Positions 12,999-20,306 of a stretch of 27,852 nucleotides of DNA are shown here, one piece after another; the stretch's first letter is position 1; every line of letters begins with the position of its first letter. Below the pieces are notes generated by a model. The model was not told the origin of the DNA. It saw only the letters and a list, made by a program, of their open reading frames with translations, and did not search any database. This DNA comes from an uncultured Clostridia bacterium. GTDB lineage: Bacteria; Bacillota; Clostridia; Oscillospirales; CAG-272. Made by a program: the position numbers and the translations under genes. The stretch lies in assembly GCA_937895775.1 (NCBI GenBank), contig CALBLD010000156.1:1-27852 (forward strand), read 5' to 3'.

Positions 12999-13012
12999 TA
13001 GCAAATTCGCTA
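12999..13012. promoter_or_regulatory. operator palindrome 2
   Basis: TAGCAAATTCGCTA begins exactly where the -35 ends on its upstream side. It differs from palindrome 1 at one base only. Binding of a dimer at both sites would cover the promoter. Confidence 0.65.
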
Positions 13013-13094
13013 TATTTTGAAAAATGTCAAAAAAATCAGCAAAGAGCCGGAATAACACCGCACACAAACAAACCAACTTACAACGAAATAAAGA

Positions 13095-13124
13095 AAGCAC
13101 TCGTTTTTCGGGTGCTTTTTTTAT
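13095..13124 (+). terminator. intrinsic terminator before the scaffold gene
   Basis: AAGCACTCG (13095-13103) and CGGGTGCTT (13109-13117) pair around five T with one T-G pair, then a T-run. Bases 13013-13094 upstream of it hold no gene that I can see. The terminator lies between the divergent moron promoter and the rightward scaffold gene. It can also act leftward only weakly. Confidence 0.75.
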
Positions 13125-13135
13125 ATAAAAAAACA

Positions 13136-13160
13136 CGCTCCGGGTGAAACAAACGGAGCG
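13136..13160 (+). other. hairpin in the scaffold-gene leader
   Basis: CGCTCCG (13136-13142) and CGGAGCG (13154-13160) form a 7-bp stem five bases ahead of the AAGGAG site. No T-run follows. It could protect the 5' end of the abundant capsid mRNA after processing; no promoter is evident between it and the terminator upstream. Confidence 0.45.
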
Positions 13161-13179
13161 GGAACAAGGAGAAAAAACA

Positions 13180-13695
13180 ATGGCAGAAGAAGAAAAGAAG
13201 CCGGGCGCAGAGAACGGCACACCTCTTACCTTCGATGAAATACTCGAAGACAAAGAGTATCAGAGTGAATTTGACAAGAGAGTTGCAAAGGCACTCGAAA
13301 CGGCAAAATCGAAGTGGGAAGCCAAAGCGGAAGCGGCAAAGGCTGTATGGGAAGCAGAAGCCGAGGCGGCGAAGAAAACCGCCGTTGACACAGCCACCGA
13401 ACAGCTTGGTGCGGAGCTTACAAAGGCGATGATAAAAACGGAGCTTGTAAAATCAAAAGCAAGAGACGTTGATGTCATTATGCCTCTGATAGACACCGCA
13501 AAGGTTACCCGCGGCGAAAATGGGCTTGAAGGACTTGCAGAGCAGATAAAGAGCCTGCAGGAGAGCAAGGCGTTTCTGTTCGAAAGCTCCGACGATAAGC
13601 CCAAAGGAAAAACAGGGCTTGATCACGGTGCCGCAGACGAAGGTGCCGACGATGCCCGCATACGAAAAATCATGGGACTACCTCCCCTAAGGTAA
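13180..13695 (+). CDS. Gp20-like scaffold protein
   Basis: A 171-residue, highly charged protein with a long central coiled coil rich in Ala, Lys and Glu (about residues 28-75), of the Gp20 minor structural/scaffold family. It stands directly before the major capsid gene, where scaffolds normally lie, and would guide prohead assembly before being lost. The end 'ARIRKIMGLPPLR' is a typical short basic capsid-binding tail. ATG 13180 was chosen because AAGGAG lies nine bases upstream. The frame is open from GTG 13144, but that part overlaps the leader hairpin. Confidence 0.85.
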   Translation: MAEEEKKPGAENGTPLTFDEILEDKEYQSEFDKRVAKALETAKSKWEAKAEAAKAVWEAEAEAAKKTAVDTATEQLGAELTKAMIKTELVKSKARDVDVIMPLIDTAKVTRGENGLEGLAEQIKSLQESKAFLFESSDDKPKGKTGLDHGAADEGADDARIRKIMGLPPLR

Positions 13696-13711
13696 GAAAG
13701 GAAAAAACATT

Positions 13712-14620
13712 ATGGCACAGTCTATAACCACAGTAAGCAAATACATACCCTATCTCGATCAGGTGTACAAATACGCATCGAGATCGAGCGTACTCGACGC
13801 ACCCGCCGATCTCGTCAGAGAGACCGCCGACGCAAAGAGCATACTTGTCGCAAAAACCTCCATGGCGGGGCTTGGTAACTACAGTCGCAATTCCGGCTTC
13901 GTGACCGGAGACGTTACCCTCACATGGGAAACCAAGACCCTCTCGCAGGACAGAGGCAGAAGCTTCTCGATCGACGCAATGGACGATGCCGAAACTCTCG
14001 GCGTTGCGTTCGGCACTCTTGCGTCCGAATTTCTGCGCACCAAGGTTGCGCCCGAGATCGATGCCTACCGCTTCAGCGCATACGCATCGGCTGCGGGACT
14101 TTCGCCCGCAACCGCCGCAACCCTTACCAAATCGACCGCATCCGAAGCGATCGATGCCGCAATGGCAGAGATGAAGGAAGCCGAGGTCGATCTCAGCGGC
14201 GCATATCTGTTTGTCACTCCGACCGTCTTCAACTTCGTCAAGCAGTCGTCGAAGTGGACAAGACCGATCGCACCCGGCGAGAACCCGAACAGCAACTTCG
14301 GCATGTACGACGAGCTTGCGGTGATCGAGGTTCCGCAGAGCCGTTTCTATAAGGGCGTTACCCTGAACGACGGTTCCACTTCCGGGCAGACCGACGGCGG
14401 TTACGCCAAGACCGCAACCACGGGTGCGGACATAAACTTCCTCATCGTCGCACCGTCCGCCGTGCTTCAGGTCGCAAAGCATGCAAACCTCCGTGTCTTC
14501 GAGCCGGATGTCAACCAGACCGCCGATGCGTACAAGATCGATTACAGAATCTATCACGACGCATGGGTGCTTGACAACAAGACCAAGGGCATATACGCCC
14601 ACTGCAAGGCGGCGGGTTAA
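13712..14620 (+). CDS. major capsid protein
   Basis: A 302-residue protein in the major-capsid position, with the expected HK97-fold features. It has an N-terminal arm (SITTVSKYIPYLDQVYKYASR), an E-loop region with 'DVTLTWETKTLSQDRGRSF', a spine helix 'ETLGVAFGTLASEFLRTKV' with APEIDAYRF following, and a C-terminal 'DYRIYHDAWVLDNKTKGIY' strand typical of Bacillota phage capsids that start MAQSIT. There is no fused protease or delta domain, consistent with a separate scaffold upstream. GAAAGG precedes the ATG. Confidence 0.9.
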   Translation: MAQSITTVSKYIPYLDQVYKYASRSSVLDAPADLVRETADAKSILVAKTSMAGLGNYSRNSGFVTGDVTLTWETKTLSQDRGRSFSIDAMDDAETLGVAFGTLASEFLRTKVAPEIDAYRFSAYASAAGLSPATAATLTKSTASEAIDAAMAEMKEAEVDLSGAYLFVTPTVFNFVKQSSKWTRPIAPGENPNSNFGMYDELAVIEVPQSRFYKGVTLNDGSTSGQTDGGYAKTATTGADINFLIVAPSAVLQVAKHANLRVFEPDVNQTADAYKIDYRIYHDAWVLDNKTKGIYAHCKAAG

Positions 14621-14633
14621 GGGGGCTTGACCG

Positions 14634-14987
14634 ATGGGCTATGCGACCTACGACTACTATAAAAACAGCTATCACGGGAATGTGATAAGCGACGAGGAGA
14701 CCTTTTTGCGGGTCTCGGTCGAGGCGGATGCCTATCTCGACACGCTGACCCGCGGGAAGATAAAGACGGCGACCGATGCGGTGAAAAACGCCGCATGCGC
14801 CGTCTGCGAGGTGATCTGCATACAGTCCCGTGACGAGGAAGCCGTTGTCTCGTCCGAAAGCGTCGGGAATCACAGCCGGAGCTACACAAAGGCGAGCAGA
14901 ACGACTGCCGAAAGGGAGGCGGAAAAGTACCGCAAGGCGACTCTTCACCTCTCCCGGACGGGACTTCTGTACAGGGGGCTGAAATGA
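14634..14987 (+). CDS. head-tail connector protein (adaptor)
   Basis: The 117-residue helical protein starts GYATYDYYKNSYHGNVISDEE and contains 'FLRVSVEADAYLDTLTRGKI' and 'AVKNAACAVCEVICIQ', the helix pattern of Gp6/Gp15-type adaptors that dock under the portal. It is the first gene after the capsid gene, the standard place. The end overlaps the next start by four bases. The call rests on size, pattern and order. Confidence 0.75.
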   Translation: MGYATYDYYKNSYHGNVISDEETFLRVSVEADAYLDTLTRGKIKTATDAVKNAACAVCEVICIQSRDEEAVVSSESVGNHSRSYTKASRTTAEREAEKYRKATLHLSRTGLLYRGLK

Positions 14988-15325
14988 TGTTTCCGCACAC
15001 GATAACGATATACAGGTACAGGGAAGAGCGCGGCAGAGACGTGATAGAGCGTCAGGTGGTTGACGGCTTCTACCGGTACGGGAGCAAGGCGTGCAGGGCA
15101 GACGGGAAGGGGACGACCGCAGACGACAGTGTCACGATCGTTTCCTCTCCCGAACGTGCGGGCGATTACGGCAGTGCATGGACGGTTCAGCCGCTCGACA
15201 GGATAGTCGAAGGGGTCGGCGCGGATGTGACGTCGCTTAAAGAGATAAACGGCATAACCGTTCTGCGGGTGGATGAAAACATCTGCGGATGCCCTGTCGA
15301 CAACATCACGATTGTGGGGAAATAG
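14984..15325 (+). CDS. head-closure-like minor protein (DUF6751-like)
   Basis: A 113-residue, mainly beta-strand protein starting MFPHTITIYRYREE, as do stopper or head-closure proteins. 'DDSVTIVSSPERAG' and the final NITIVGK strands fit the DUF6751-like family in the same position in related prophages. It would plug the connector after DNA packaging. ATG 14984 overlaps the preceding stop. A second ATG follows directly (14987). Confidence 0.7.
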   Translation: MMFPHTITIYRYREERGRDVIERQVVDGFYRYGSKACRADGKGTTADDSVTIVSSPERAGDYGSAWTVQPLDRIVEGVGADVTSLKEINGITVLRVDENICGCPVDNITIVGK

Positions 15326-15327
15326 CC

Positions 15328-15777
15328 GTGTATGAAGTAAAAGTCACATTTAAGGGAGCGGAAAAGATAATGCGGGACAGGGGACTTGACCCGGGCGGAA
15401 AGATTCAGCGGTTTTTCAGCTCGGAGGTCATGCGGATTTCCGACCCGTATCTGCCGCGGGACGATGCGGGTGTCCTGCAATCGTCCGCACGTGTTGCCGA
15501 CAGCGGCGATGCCGTGATTTACAATACCCTGTATGCACGCTATCACTGGTACGGCAAGCTCATGGTTGACCCGATAACCGGGAAAGGCGCATTTCATGAC
15601 CCGTCGTCCGGAAGGTTCTGGAGCCGTCCGGGGATAGATAAAGTGCTGACCGACAGGGATATGAAATACCGGGGCGCACCGATGAGAGGACCGCACTGGG
15701 TAACCCGCGCATGGACAGATCACGGAGAGAGTGTGCTTGACGGCATCGAAAAACTCATAAACGGAGGTCAGAAGTGA
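15328..15777 (+). CDS. minor capsid / tail-completion protein
   Basis: A 149-residue protein beginning YEVKVTFKGAEKIMRDRGL. The family-like 'ARYHWYGKLMVDPITGKG' and PHWVTRAWTDHGE segments match the minor capsid family found third after the capsid gene in Bacillota phages (HK97 Gp10-type role at the head-tail joint). I placed the start at GTG 15328, two bases after the preceding TAG and seven bases after GGGGAA. The frame extends to 15289 but would overlap the previous gene with unlike sequence. Confidence 0.75.
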   Translation: MYEVKVTFKGAEKIMRDRGLDPGGKIQRFFSSEVMRISDPYLPRDDAGVLQSSARVADSGDAVIYNTLYARYHWYGKLMVDPITGKGAFHDPSSGRFWSRPGIDKVLTDRDMKYRGAPMRGPHWVTRAWTDHGESVLDGIEKLINGGQK

Positions 15778-16202
15778 CAACAACCATCGAAGCGATCAGA
15801 AATTATCTTGCAAACTGCCCTCTGCTCGCCGATTTTTCGCGCCTGTGCGTCGATTATCTCCCGAGCGACACAAAGACGTACAGCATCGAAGAAATCCCCG
15901 CACAGGCGAAAATCCGCACCTATGTTGACGGTTCAAGCGAAAGGCAGTTCGTGTTCGTCTTCGCGGCACGTATGTTTTACAGCGAAGAAGTAAGAAACAA
16001 CATCGAAAACAGCGGATTTTACGAAAAATTCGCCGAATGGCTCGATGAGCAGTCGGAGATCGGAAATCTCCCCGTTCTGGCGGACGGCAAAACCGCCTCG
16101 AAAATCGAAGCAATGTCGGGCGGCTATCTGTTCGGTATCTCGGGCGATCTTACGAACGCCAGATATCAGATACAGTGCCGCCTCATTTATGATCAGGAGT
16201 AA
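15774..16202 (+). CDS. tail terminator-like minor protein
   Basis: A 142-residue protein with an N-terminal helix (TTIEAIRNYLANCP), a 'YSIEEIPAQAKIRTYVDG' strand, and a C-terminal 'YLFGISGDLTNARYQIQC' strand. This fits tail-terminator/completion proteins, which cap the tail tube and stop elongation. GTG 15774 overlaps the TGA before it (GTGA). Its position just before the major tail protein supports the call. Family assignment by search was not possible. Confidence 0.7.
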   Translation: MTTTIEAIRNYLANCPLLADFSRLCVDYLPSDTKTYSIEEIPAQAKIRTYVDGSSERQFVFVFAARMFYSEEVRNNIENSGFYEKFAEWLDEQSEIGNLPVLADGKTASKIEAMSGGYLFGISGDLTNARYQIQCRLIYDQE

Positions 16203-16215
16203 AGGAGAAAAAATC

Positions 16216-16728
16216 ATGTCTGAAACAACCGTAAAAAAGATAAAGCGGTCGGAGTTTGCGACCTTCATCAACACAACTCCGAGCAGTGCGGCAACATATT
16301 GCCGCATGGGCAAGGGAATCACCGGACAGTCGGTGTCCTATAACCCGACGGTCAACACCGAGACCTATATCAACGAGGACTCGGCAACAAACTCGATCGA
16401 CGGCTATGCGCCTTCGATCAACACACCGCAGACCTGCTATGTCGGCGAACCCGTATTCGAATACATTGATAAGCTCCGCAGAAACAGGGCTCTCGGCGCG
16501 GATGCCGAGACCGATGTCGTGCTTGTGTATATTTACTCGCAGAGCGGAGAGACGGCAGGCGTTTACAACGCCGAAAAGTGCAGATGCGCGATCTCGGTCG
16601 AAGAGTTCGGCGGCGATGCCGGAAATCCGGTAAGCCTCACATACACGGTAAACTTCAACGGCGATCCCGAGCTCGGGACGGCGACGATCTCGGAAGGCAC
16701 GATGACCTTCACCAAGGCGAGCGCGTAA
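16216..16728 (+). CDS. major tail protein
   Basis: A 170-residue tail-tube subunit: 'YNPTVNTETYINEDSATNSI', 'GYAPSINTPQTCYVGEPVFE', 'ETDVVLVYIYSQSG', 'AISVEEFGGDAGNPVSLTYT' and a C-terminal 'NGDPELGTATISEGTMTF' strand. This is characteristic of the small tube proteins of siphophages. It follows a strong AAAGGAG, and its ATG 16216 was preferred over the longer open frame. A GNRA-capped hairpin follows, perhaps stabilising this abundant message. Confidence 0.88.
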   Translation: MSETTVKKIKRSEFATFINTTPSSAATYCRMGKGITGQSVSYNPTVNTETYINEDSATNSIDGYAPSINTPQTCYVGEPVFEYIDKLRRNRALGADAETDVVLVYIYSQSGETAGVYNAEKCRCAISVEEFGGDAGNPVSLTYTVNFNGDPELGTATISEGTMTFTKASA

Positions 16729-16745
16729 GGGCGCAAAAACGGCAA

Positions 16746-16769
16746 AAAGGCGGGAGCAATCCCGCCTTT
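16746..16769 (+). other. 10-bp hairpin with GCAA tetraloop after the major tail gene
   Basis: AAAGGCGGGA (16746-16755) and TCCCGCCTTT (16760-16769) pair perfectly around GCAA, a GNRA loop. There is no T-run. It more likely protects the upstream mRNA 3' end or lowers downstream expression than terminates fully. Confidence 0.65.
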
Positions 16770-16789
16770 ACCTTCAGGAGGATAAAAAA

Positions 16790-17245
16790 ATGGAATCGAT
16801 CAGAGTACAGAACAAAGACATATACAGGATAGAGGTCAACGACAAGGGCGAGTGCATACAGTTCGATCTTACAGACATCGAACTGCCGTTCAGACTGGAA
16901 AAATCCAAGAACATGGTGAACGATGCCGAACAGTGGCTCAAGGGTCAGATACTCATAATCGGCAAGCGGGAGGATGTCCCGGGCAAGGACGGCGGTCTTT
17001 CGGCAAACGAGCGCGCACAGCTTGAAGCGTACCGCGAATTTTTCAGACGGATGAGAGCGGCGATCGATGTTCTTGCCGGCAAGGACGCGGCGCAGAAGAT
17101 ATTCGGCGATCAGAACTATGTCGGCATGTTCAACGACTTCATGGAGCAGATGGCTCCGCATTTCGACAAAATGCAGCTTAAGGGGATCGACATCAAAAAG
17201 CGCATAGAAGAAAAATACGGCGAAAAAGCGGATGACGAGATATGA
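16790..17245 (+). CDS. tail assembly chaperone
   Basis: A 151-residue protein between the major tail gene and the Gp15/tape-measure genes, the position of the first tail assembly chaperone. A beta-rich start (ESIRVQNKDIYRIEVNDKGE) is followed by 'CIQFDLTDIELPFRLEKS' and a long helical domain. ATG 16790 follows AGGAGG. Its stop overlaps the next gene's ATG by four bases. Many phages make the second chaperone by a -1 frameshift; here the second has its own start, so no shift is needed. Confidence 0.8.
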   Translation: MESIRVQNKDIYRIEVNDKGECIQFDLTDIELPFRLEKSKNMVNDAEQWLKGQILIIGKREDVPGKDGGLSANERAQLEAYREFFRRMRAAIDVLAGKDAAQKIFGDQNYVGMFNDFMEQMAPHFDKMQLKGIDIKKRIEEKYGEKADDEI

Positions 17246-17805
17246 GCTATCCGGAGTACGCCAACATAAACGGGGAGCGGTACAAGATCAACACCGATTT
17301 CAGGTACGGGCTTCGTTGTTTTGACGTGGTCAACGACGAAACAATATGCGACGAGGAAAGAGCACTTGCGGTCGTGTACATACTGTTCGGCTTTCTGCCC
17401 GAGCCGGAACTGCTTGAGCTTTTTCTCGAAAAGGCAAAGCTTTTTCTCCAGTGCGGGGAGACGTTCGACGAGCAGAGTGCGAAAAAGCCGGACATGGATT
17501 TTGCGTTTGACCGTCCGTATATAAACGCAAGCTTTATGAGCGATTACAGAATCGATCTGAACAAGGAGAAGATGCACTTCTGGCAGTTTGTCGAGCTGAT
17601 AAGGGGACTGACCGAAAGCTGTTCGCTGTCAAAGCTCCGGGAGATCAGGAACTACGATCCCGCCGATTACAAGGACCCGAAGGCAAGGGCGAAGATCATA
17701 AAGGCGCAGCAGGCGGTCGCTCTGCCCGTAAGACACACGAGAGAAGAGCTTGACGCAATCTCGGAGTTTGAAAATCTGATGAAAGGAGCAGGCAATGGAA
17801 GTTGA
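17242..17805 (+). CDS. Gp15-like tail assembly protein
   Basis: The 187-residue protein matches the bacteriophage Gp15 family: 'YEYANINGERYKINTDFRYG'-like start (here SYPEYANINGERYKINTDF), ERALAVVYILFG, then 'FWQFVELIRGLTESCSLSK' and 'LREIRNYDPADYKDPKAR'. Gp15 precedes the tape measure gene and is treated as the second tail chaperone, keeping the tape measure protein soluble. It overlaps both neighbours (ATGA before, 11 bases after). Confidence 0.88.
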   Translation: MSYPEYANINGERYKINTDFRYGLRCFDVVNDETICDEERALAVVYILFGFLPEPELLELFLEKAKLFLQCGETFDEQSAKKPDMDFAFDRPYINASFMSDYRIDLNKEKMHFWQFVELIRGLTESCSLSKLREIRNYDPADYKDPKARAKIIKAQQAVALPVRHTREELDAISEFENLMKGAGNGS

Positions 17806-19942
17806 CGGGGGTATAAGAGTAAAAACAAAAATAGACACCGAACAGACGCTTGACGGGTTGAAAAAGCTTGAAAAGGAAGCCGAAAAGACGGCGCAGAAGA
17901 TCACCGAGGCGGGGAAGAAGGTCAGCACGGCGTTCACCGGAATGAGCGCGAAACAGCTTGAAACGGCGATCGCAAAGGCGAACAAGGAGCTTGAAAAGCA
18001 GATCGCACTCAGAGACGAGCTTGAAACCAAGGCGAACTCGGTGCAGGACAGTTACAAGCCGATGTACGCCGATGCGACAAGCGAAAAACAGCGGGAAAAC
18101 ATAGACGAGATCGCACAGGCGGAGCTTGCGCCGATCAACGCAAAATGGGACGAGCTGAATGCGAAAATCAAGGAGAGCCGTGCGAACATCAATGCGATGA
18201 AGAGTGCGCTCGACCGGACAAAAAAAGCCGAGGACGACACGACGAAATCGGCGGAAAAGAAAGGAAAAGCCGAAAAGGATGCGGCAAAATCGACCAAAGA
18301 AGCGGCTAAATCGGCAAAGCAGGGCAAAAAGACCTTCAAGGACTGGCTGAAAACCGCGCTGAAGCTGTCGGCTTCGATGTTCGGCATCAGAGCGGCTTAC
18401 ATGGTTCTCCGCAAAGCCGCATCGGCATATCTCGATCAGAATGAGGAATTGAAAAATCAGATCGATTCGATCTGGAACGTCTTAGGCACGGCGATCGGAC
18501 CGGTTGTGCGGCAGGTCGTGAATTGGCTGACAATTGCGATTACTTACGCAAACGAGTTTATAAAGTCGCTCACGGGCGTTGATCTGATAGCGAAATCGAA
18601 CGCCGCCGCGCTGAAAAAACAGGCGGACGCAACTAAAAAAGCATCGGATGCGGCAAAGACGCTTGCGGGATTTGACGAAATAAATAAAATCAGCGACAGC
18701 GACACGTCGGGCAGTTCGGGTGATGCGGTCACCCCGGGAGTTTTTCAGCCCGCCGACACGTCGGGGTTCCCTGCGCCTTCCGCCGATGCGTGGAGCGGAT
18801 TTTCCGACATTATCAATACTATCAAAGGTGTTTTTGACGGCTTGCGCTCAACCGCAGAGGGTTTTTATTTTGCTACCTCGGACTGGCTGGCAACTGTTGA
18901 TTTTACTCCTTTAATGACCGCATTTGCGGGTTGTACAGAGGCGTTGGCACCTTTTGTCGCTCTTATCGGCGGCGCACTCCTTGAAGTTTATCAAGCGGTT
19001 CTTTTGCCGCTTGCGGGCTGGGCAATAGAAGAAGCCGCTCCCGCTTCGATAGATGCGGTAAGAGCGGCACTGGAAGCACTGCATGCGTTTTTCGAGCCTT
19101 TCCTTGCGGGAGTGCAGGAACTGTGGGCTGCTATACAGCCCGTGGTTGAATGGGTCGAGGACACGGTTGTCGAAGCCATCAACGGAGTCAAATCGACATA
19201 TGAGCAGTTTGCCGATGTTTTTGGAGAAAGAAGCGAGGAAATACAGAATATCATATCCGGCATAGGAGATATTGTCTCTGCGGTATGGTCGGTTATTGAG
19301 CCTGCCCTCGATGTTATCAAAGAGCATATATGGAATGTACTCTCATTTATCGGAGATATTATCGGTTCGGTTATCGGTGCCGCAATTGACGTTCTTTCCG
19401 GGCTTATCGACTTCATCGCAGGAGTTTTTACGGGAGATTGGAGGAGAGCATGGAACGGAATCAAGAAGATATTCGTTGGTATTTGGAACGGCATCAAGAG
19501 TGTAATAAAGGGCGTTATCAACGGTATTCTTCGCGGCATTGAGTCAATGGTGAACGGAGTTATAAAGGGTCTTAACTTTATGATTAACGCACTGAATAAG
19601 TTGAGTTTCGATATTCCCGATTGGGTTCCGGTCGTCGGAGGCAAAAAGTTCGGTTTCAACATAAAAGAAATCAAAGAAGTAAAGCTTCCGAGACTTGCGC
19701 AGGGCGGCATTGTGAACAATCCCGGGCGTGGCGTTCCTGTGATTGCCGGAGAAGCCGGGTCGGAAGCGATCCTGCCGCTCACCAAAAACACCGAATGGAT
19801 GGACATGCTTGCCGACAGGCTCGGACGGAGCAGTGACGGCGGCAACATTGTCGTGCAGATCATGCTGAACGGCAAAAAGATACAGGAAGAGCTTATAAAG
19901 CTTAACAGGAAGCGGGATTTCGCAACGAACGGAGGGATTTGA
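17795..19942 (+). CDS. tape measure protein
   Basis: The 715-residue protein sets tail length; at about 0.15 nm per residue, the tail would be near 105 nm. It has an N-terminal coiled coil rich in Lys/Glu/Ala (residues ~10-175), a hydrophobic patch (LKLSASMFGIRAAYMVLRKA), and a long alternation of hydrophobic helices (~350-610). The C-terminal signature 'LAQGGIVNNPGRGVPVIAGE' then 'AGSEAILPLTKN' is near-universal in siphophage tape measures. The section about 18,780-19,700 is T-rich and codon-shifted against both flanks, suggesting a recombined segment. It starts at ATG 17795 within the Gp15 gene. Confidence 0.93.
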   Translation: MEVDGGIRVKTKIDTEQTLDGLKKLEKEAEKTAQKITEAGKKVSTAFTGMSAKQLETAIAKANKELEKQIALRDELETKANSVQDSYKPMYADATSEKQRENIDEIAQAELAPINAKWDELNAKIKESRANINAMKSALDRTKKAEDDTTKSAEKKGKAEKDAAKSTKEAAKSAKQGKKTFKDWLKTALKLSASMFGIRAAYMVLRKAASAYLDQNEELKNQIDSIWNVLGTAIGPVVRQVVNWLTIAITYANEFIKSLTGVDLIAKSNAAALKKQADATKKASDAAKTLAGFDEINKISDSDTSGSSGDAVTPGVFQPADTSGFPAPSADAWSGFSDIINTIKGVFDGLRSTAEGFYFATSDWLATVDFTPLMTAFAGCTEALAPFVALIGGALLEVYQAVLLPLAGWAIEEAAPASIDAVRAALEALHAFFEPFLAGVQELWAAIQPVVEWVEDTVVEAINGVKSTYEQFADVFGERSEEIQNIISGIGDIVSAVWSVIEPALDVIKEHIWNVLSFIGDIIGSVIGAAIDVLSGLIDFIAGVFTGDWRRAWNGIKKIFVGIWNGIKSVIKGVINGILRGIESMVNGVIKGLNFMINALNKLSFDIPDWVPVVGGKKFGFNIKEIKEVKLPRLAQGGIVNNPGRGVPVIAGEAGSEAILPLTKNTEWMDMLADRLGRSSDGGNIVVQIMLNGKKIQEELIKLNRKRDFATNGGI

Positions 19943-20305
19943 TTGACACTTCTGAAAATCGACGGGGTCACCGTCCCCAAGCTTATCGGCTACAAGGTGA
20001 GCTACTGCAAGCTGTGGGGGAGCGACACCGGACGCAGTATGACCGGGGAGAACAAAGGAACGCTTGTCGGCATCTTCCCGAAGATCGAGATCACACTCGG
20101 GCGGCTGACGGCATCCGAGATGTCAAAACTTCTGACACTCGTCAACAAGGCGTCGGCGACCGTTACATATTACGACACCGAGAAAAGGCAGGAGATCACC
20201 GGCTCCTTTTACTTCGGCGATGTTGCCGACGAGATCATAAAGCAGAAAACCGAGGGTCACAAGCAGATCGGCATAAGCATAATTGCAAACAAGAGGAGGG
20301 GATAG
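19943..20305 (+). CDS. DUF6711-like tail protein
   Basis: A 120-residue beta-rich protein starting TLLKIDGVTVPKLIGYKVSY with 'TASEMSKLLTLVNKASATVT' and GSFYFGDVADEI. It matches the small DUF6711-type tail protein placed after the tape measure in Clostridia prophages, probably part of the distal tail. The start is TTG 19943, directly after the tape-measure stop and six bases after GGAGGG. A later start would remove the conserved first strand. Confidence 0.75.
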   Translation: MTLLKIDGVTVPKLIGYKVSYCKLWGSDTGRSMTGENKGTLVGIFPKIEITLGRLTASEMSKLLTLVNKASATVTYYDTEKRQEITGSFYFGDVADEIIKQKTEGHKQIGISIIANKRRG

Positions 20306-20306
20306 G

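Noticed and set aside
16790..17805. Programmed frameshift between the tail chaperone genes
   Set aside because: The second gene has its own ATG overlapping the first stop, and no slippery heptamer is evident at the overlap.
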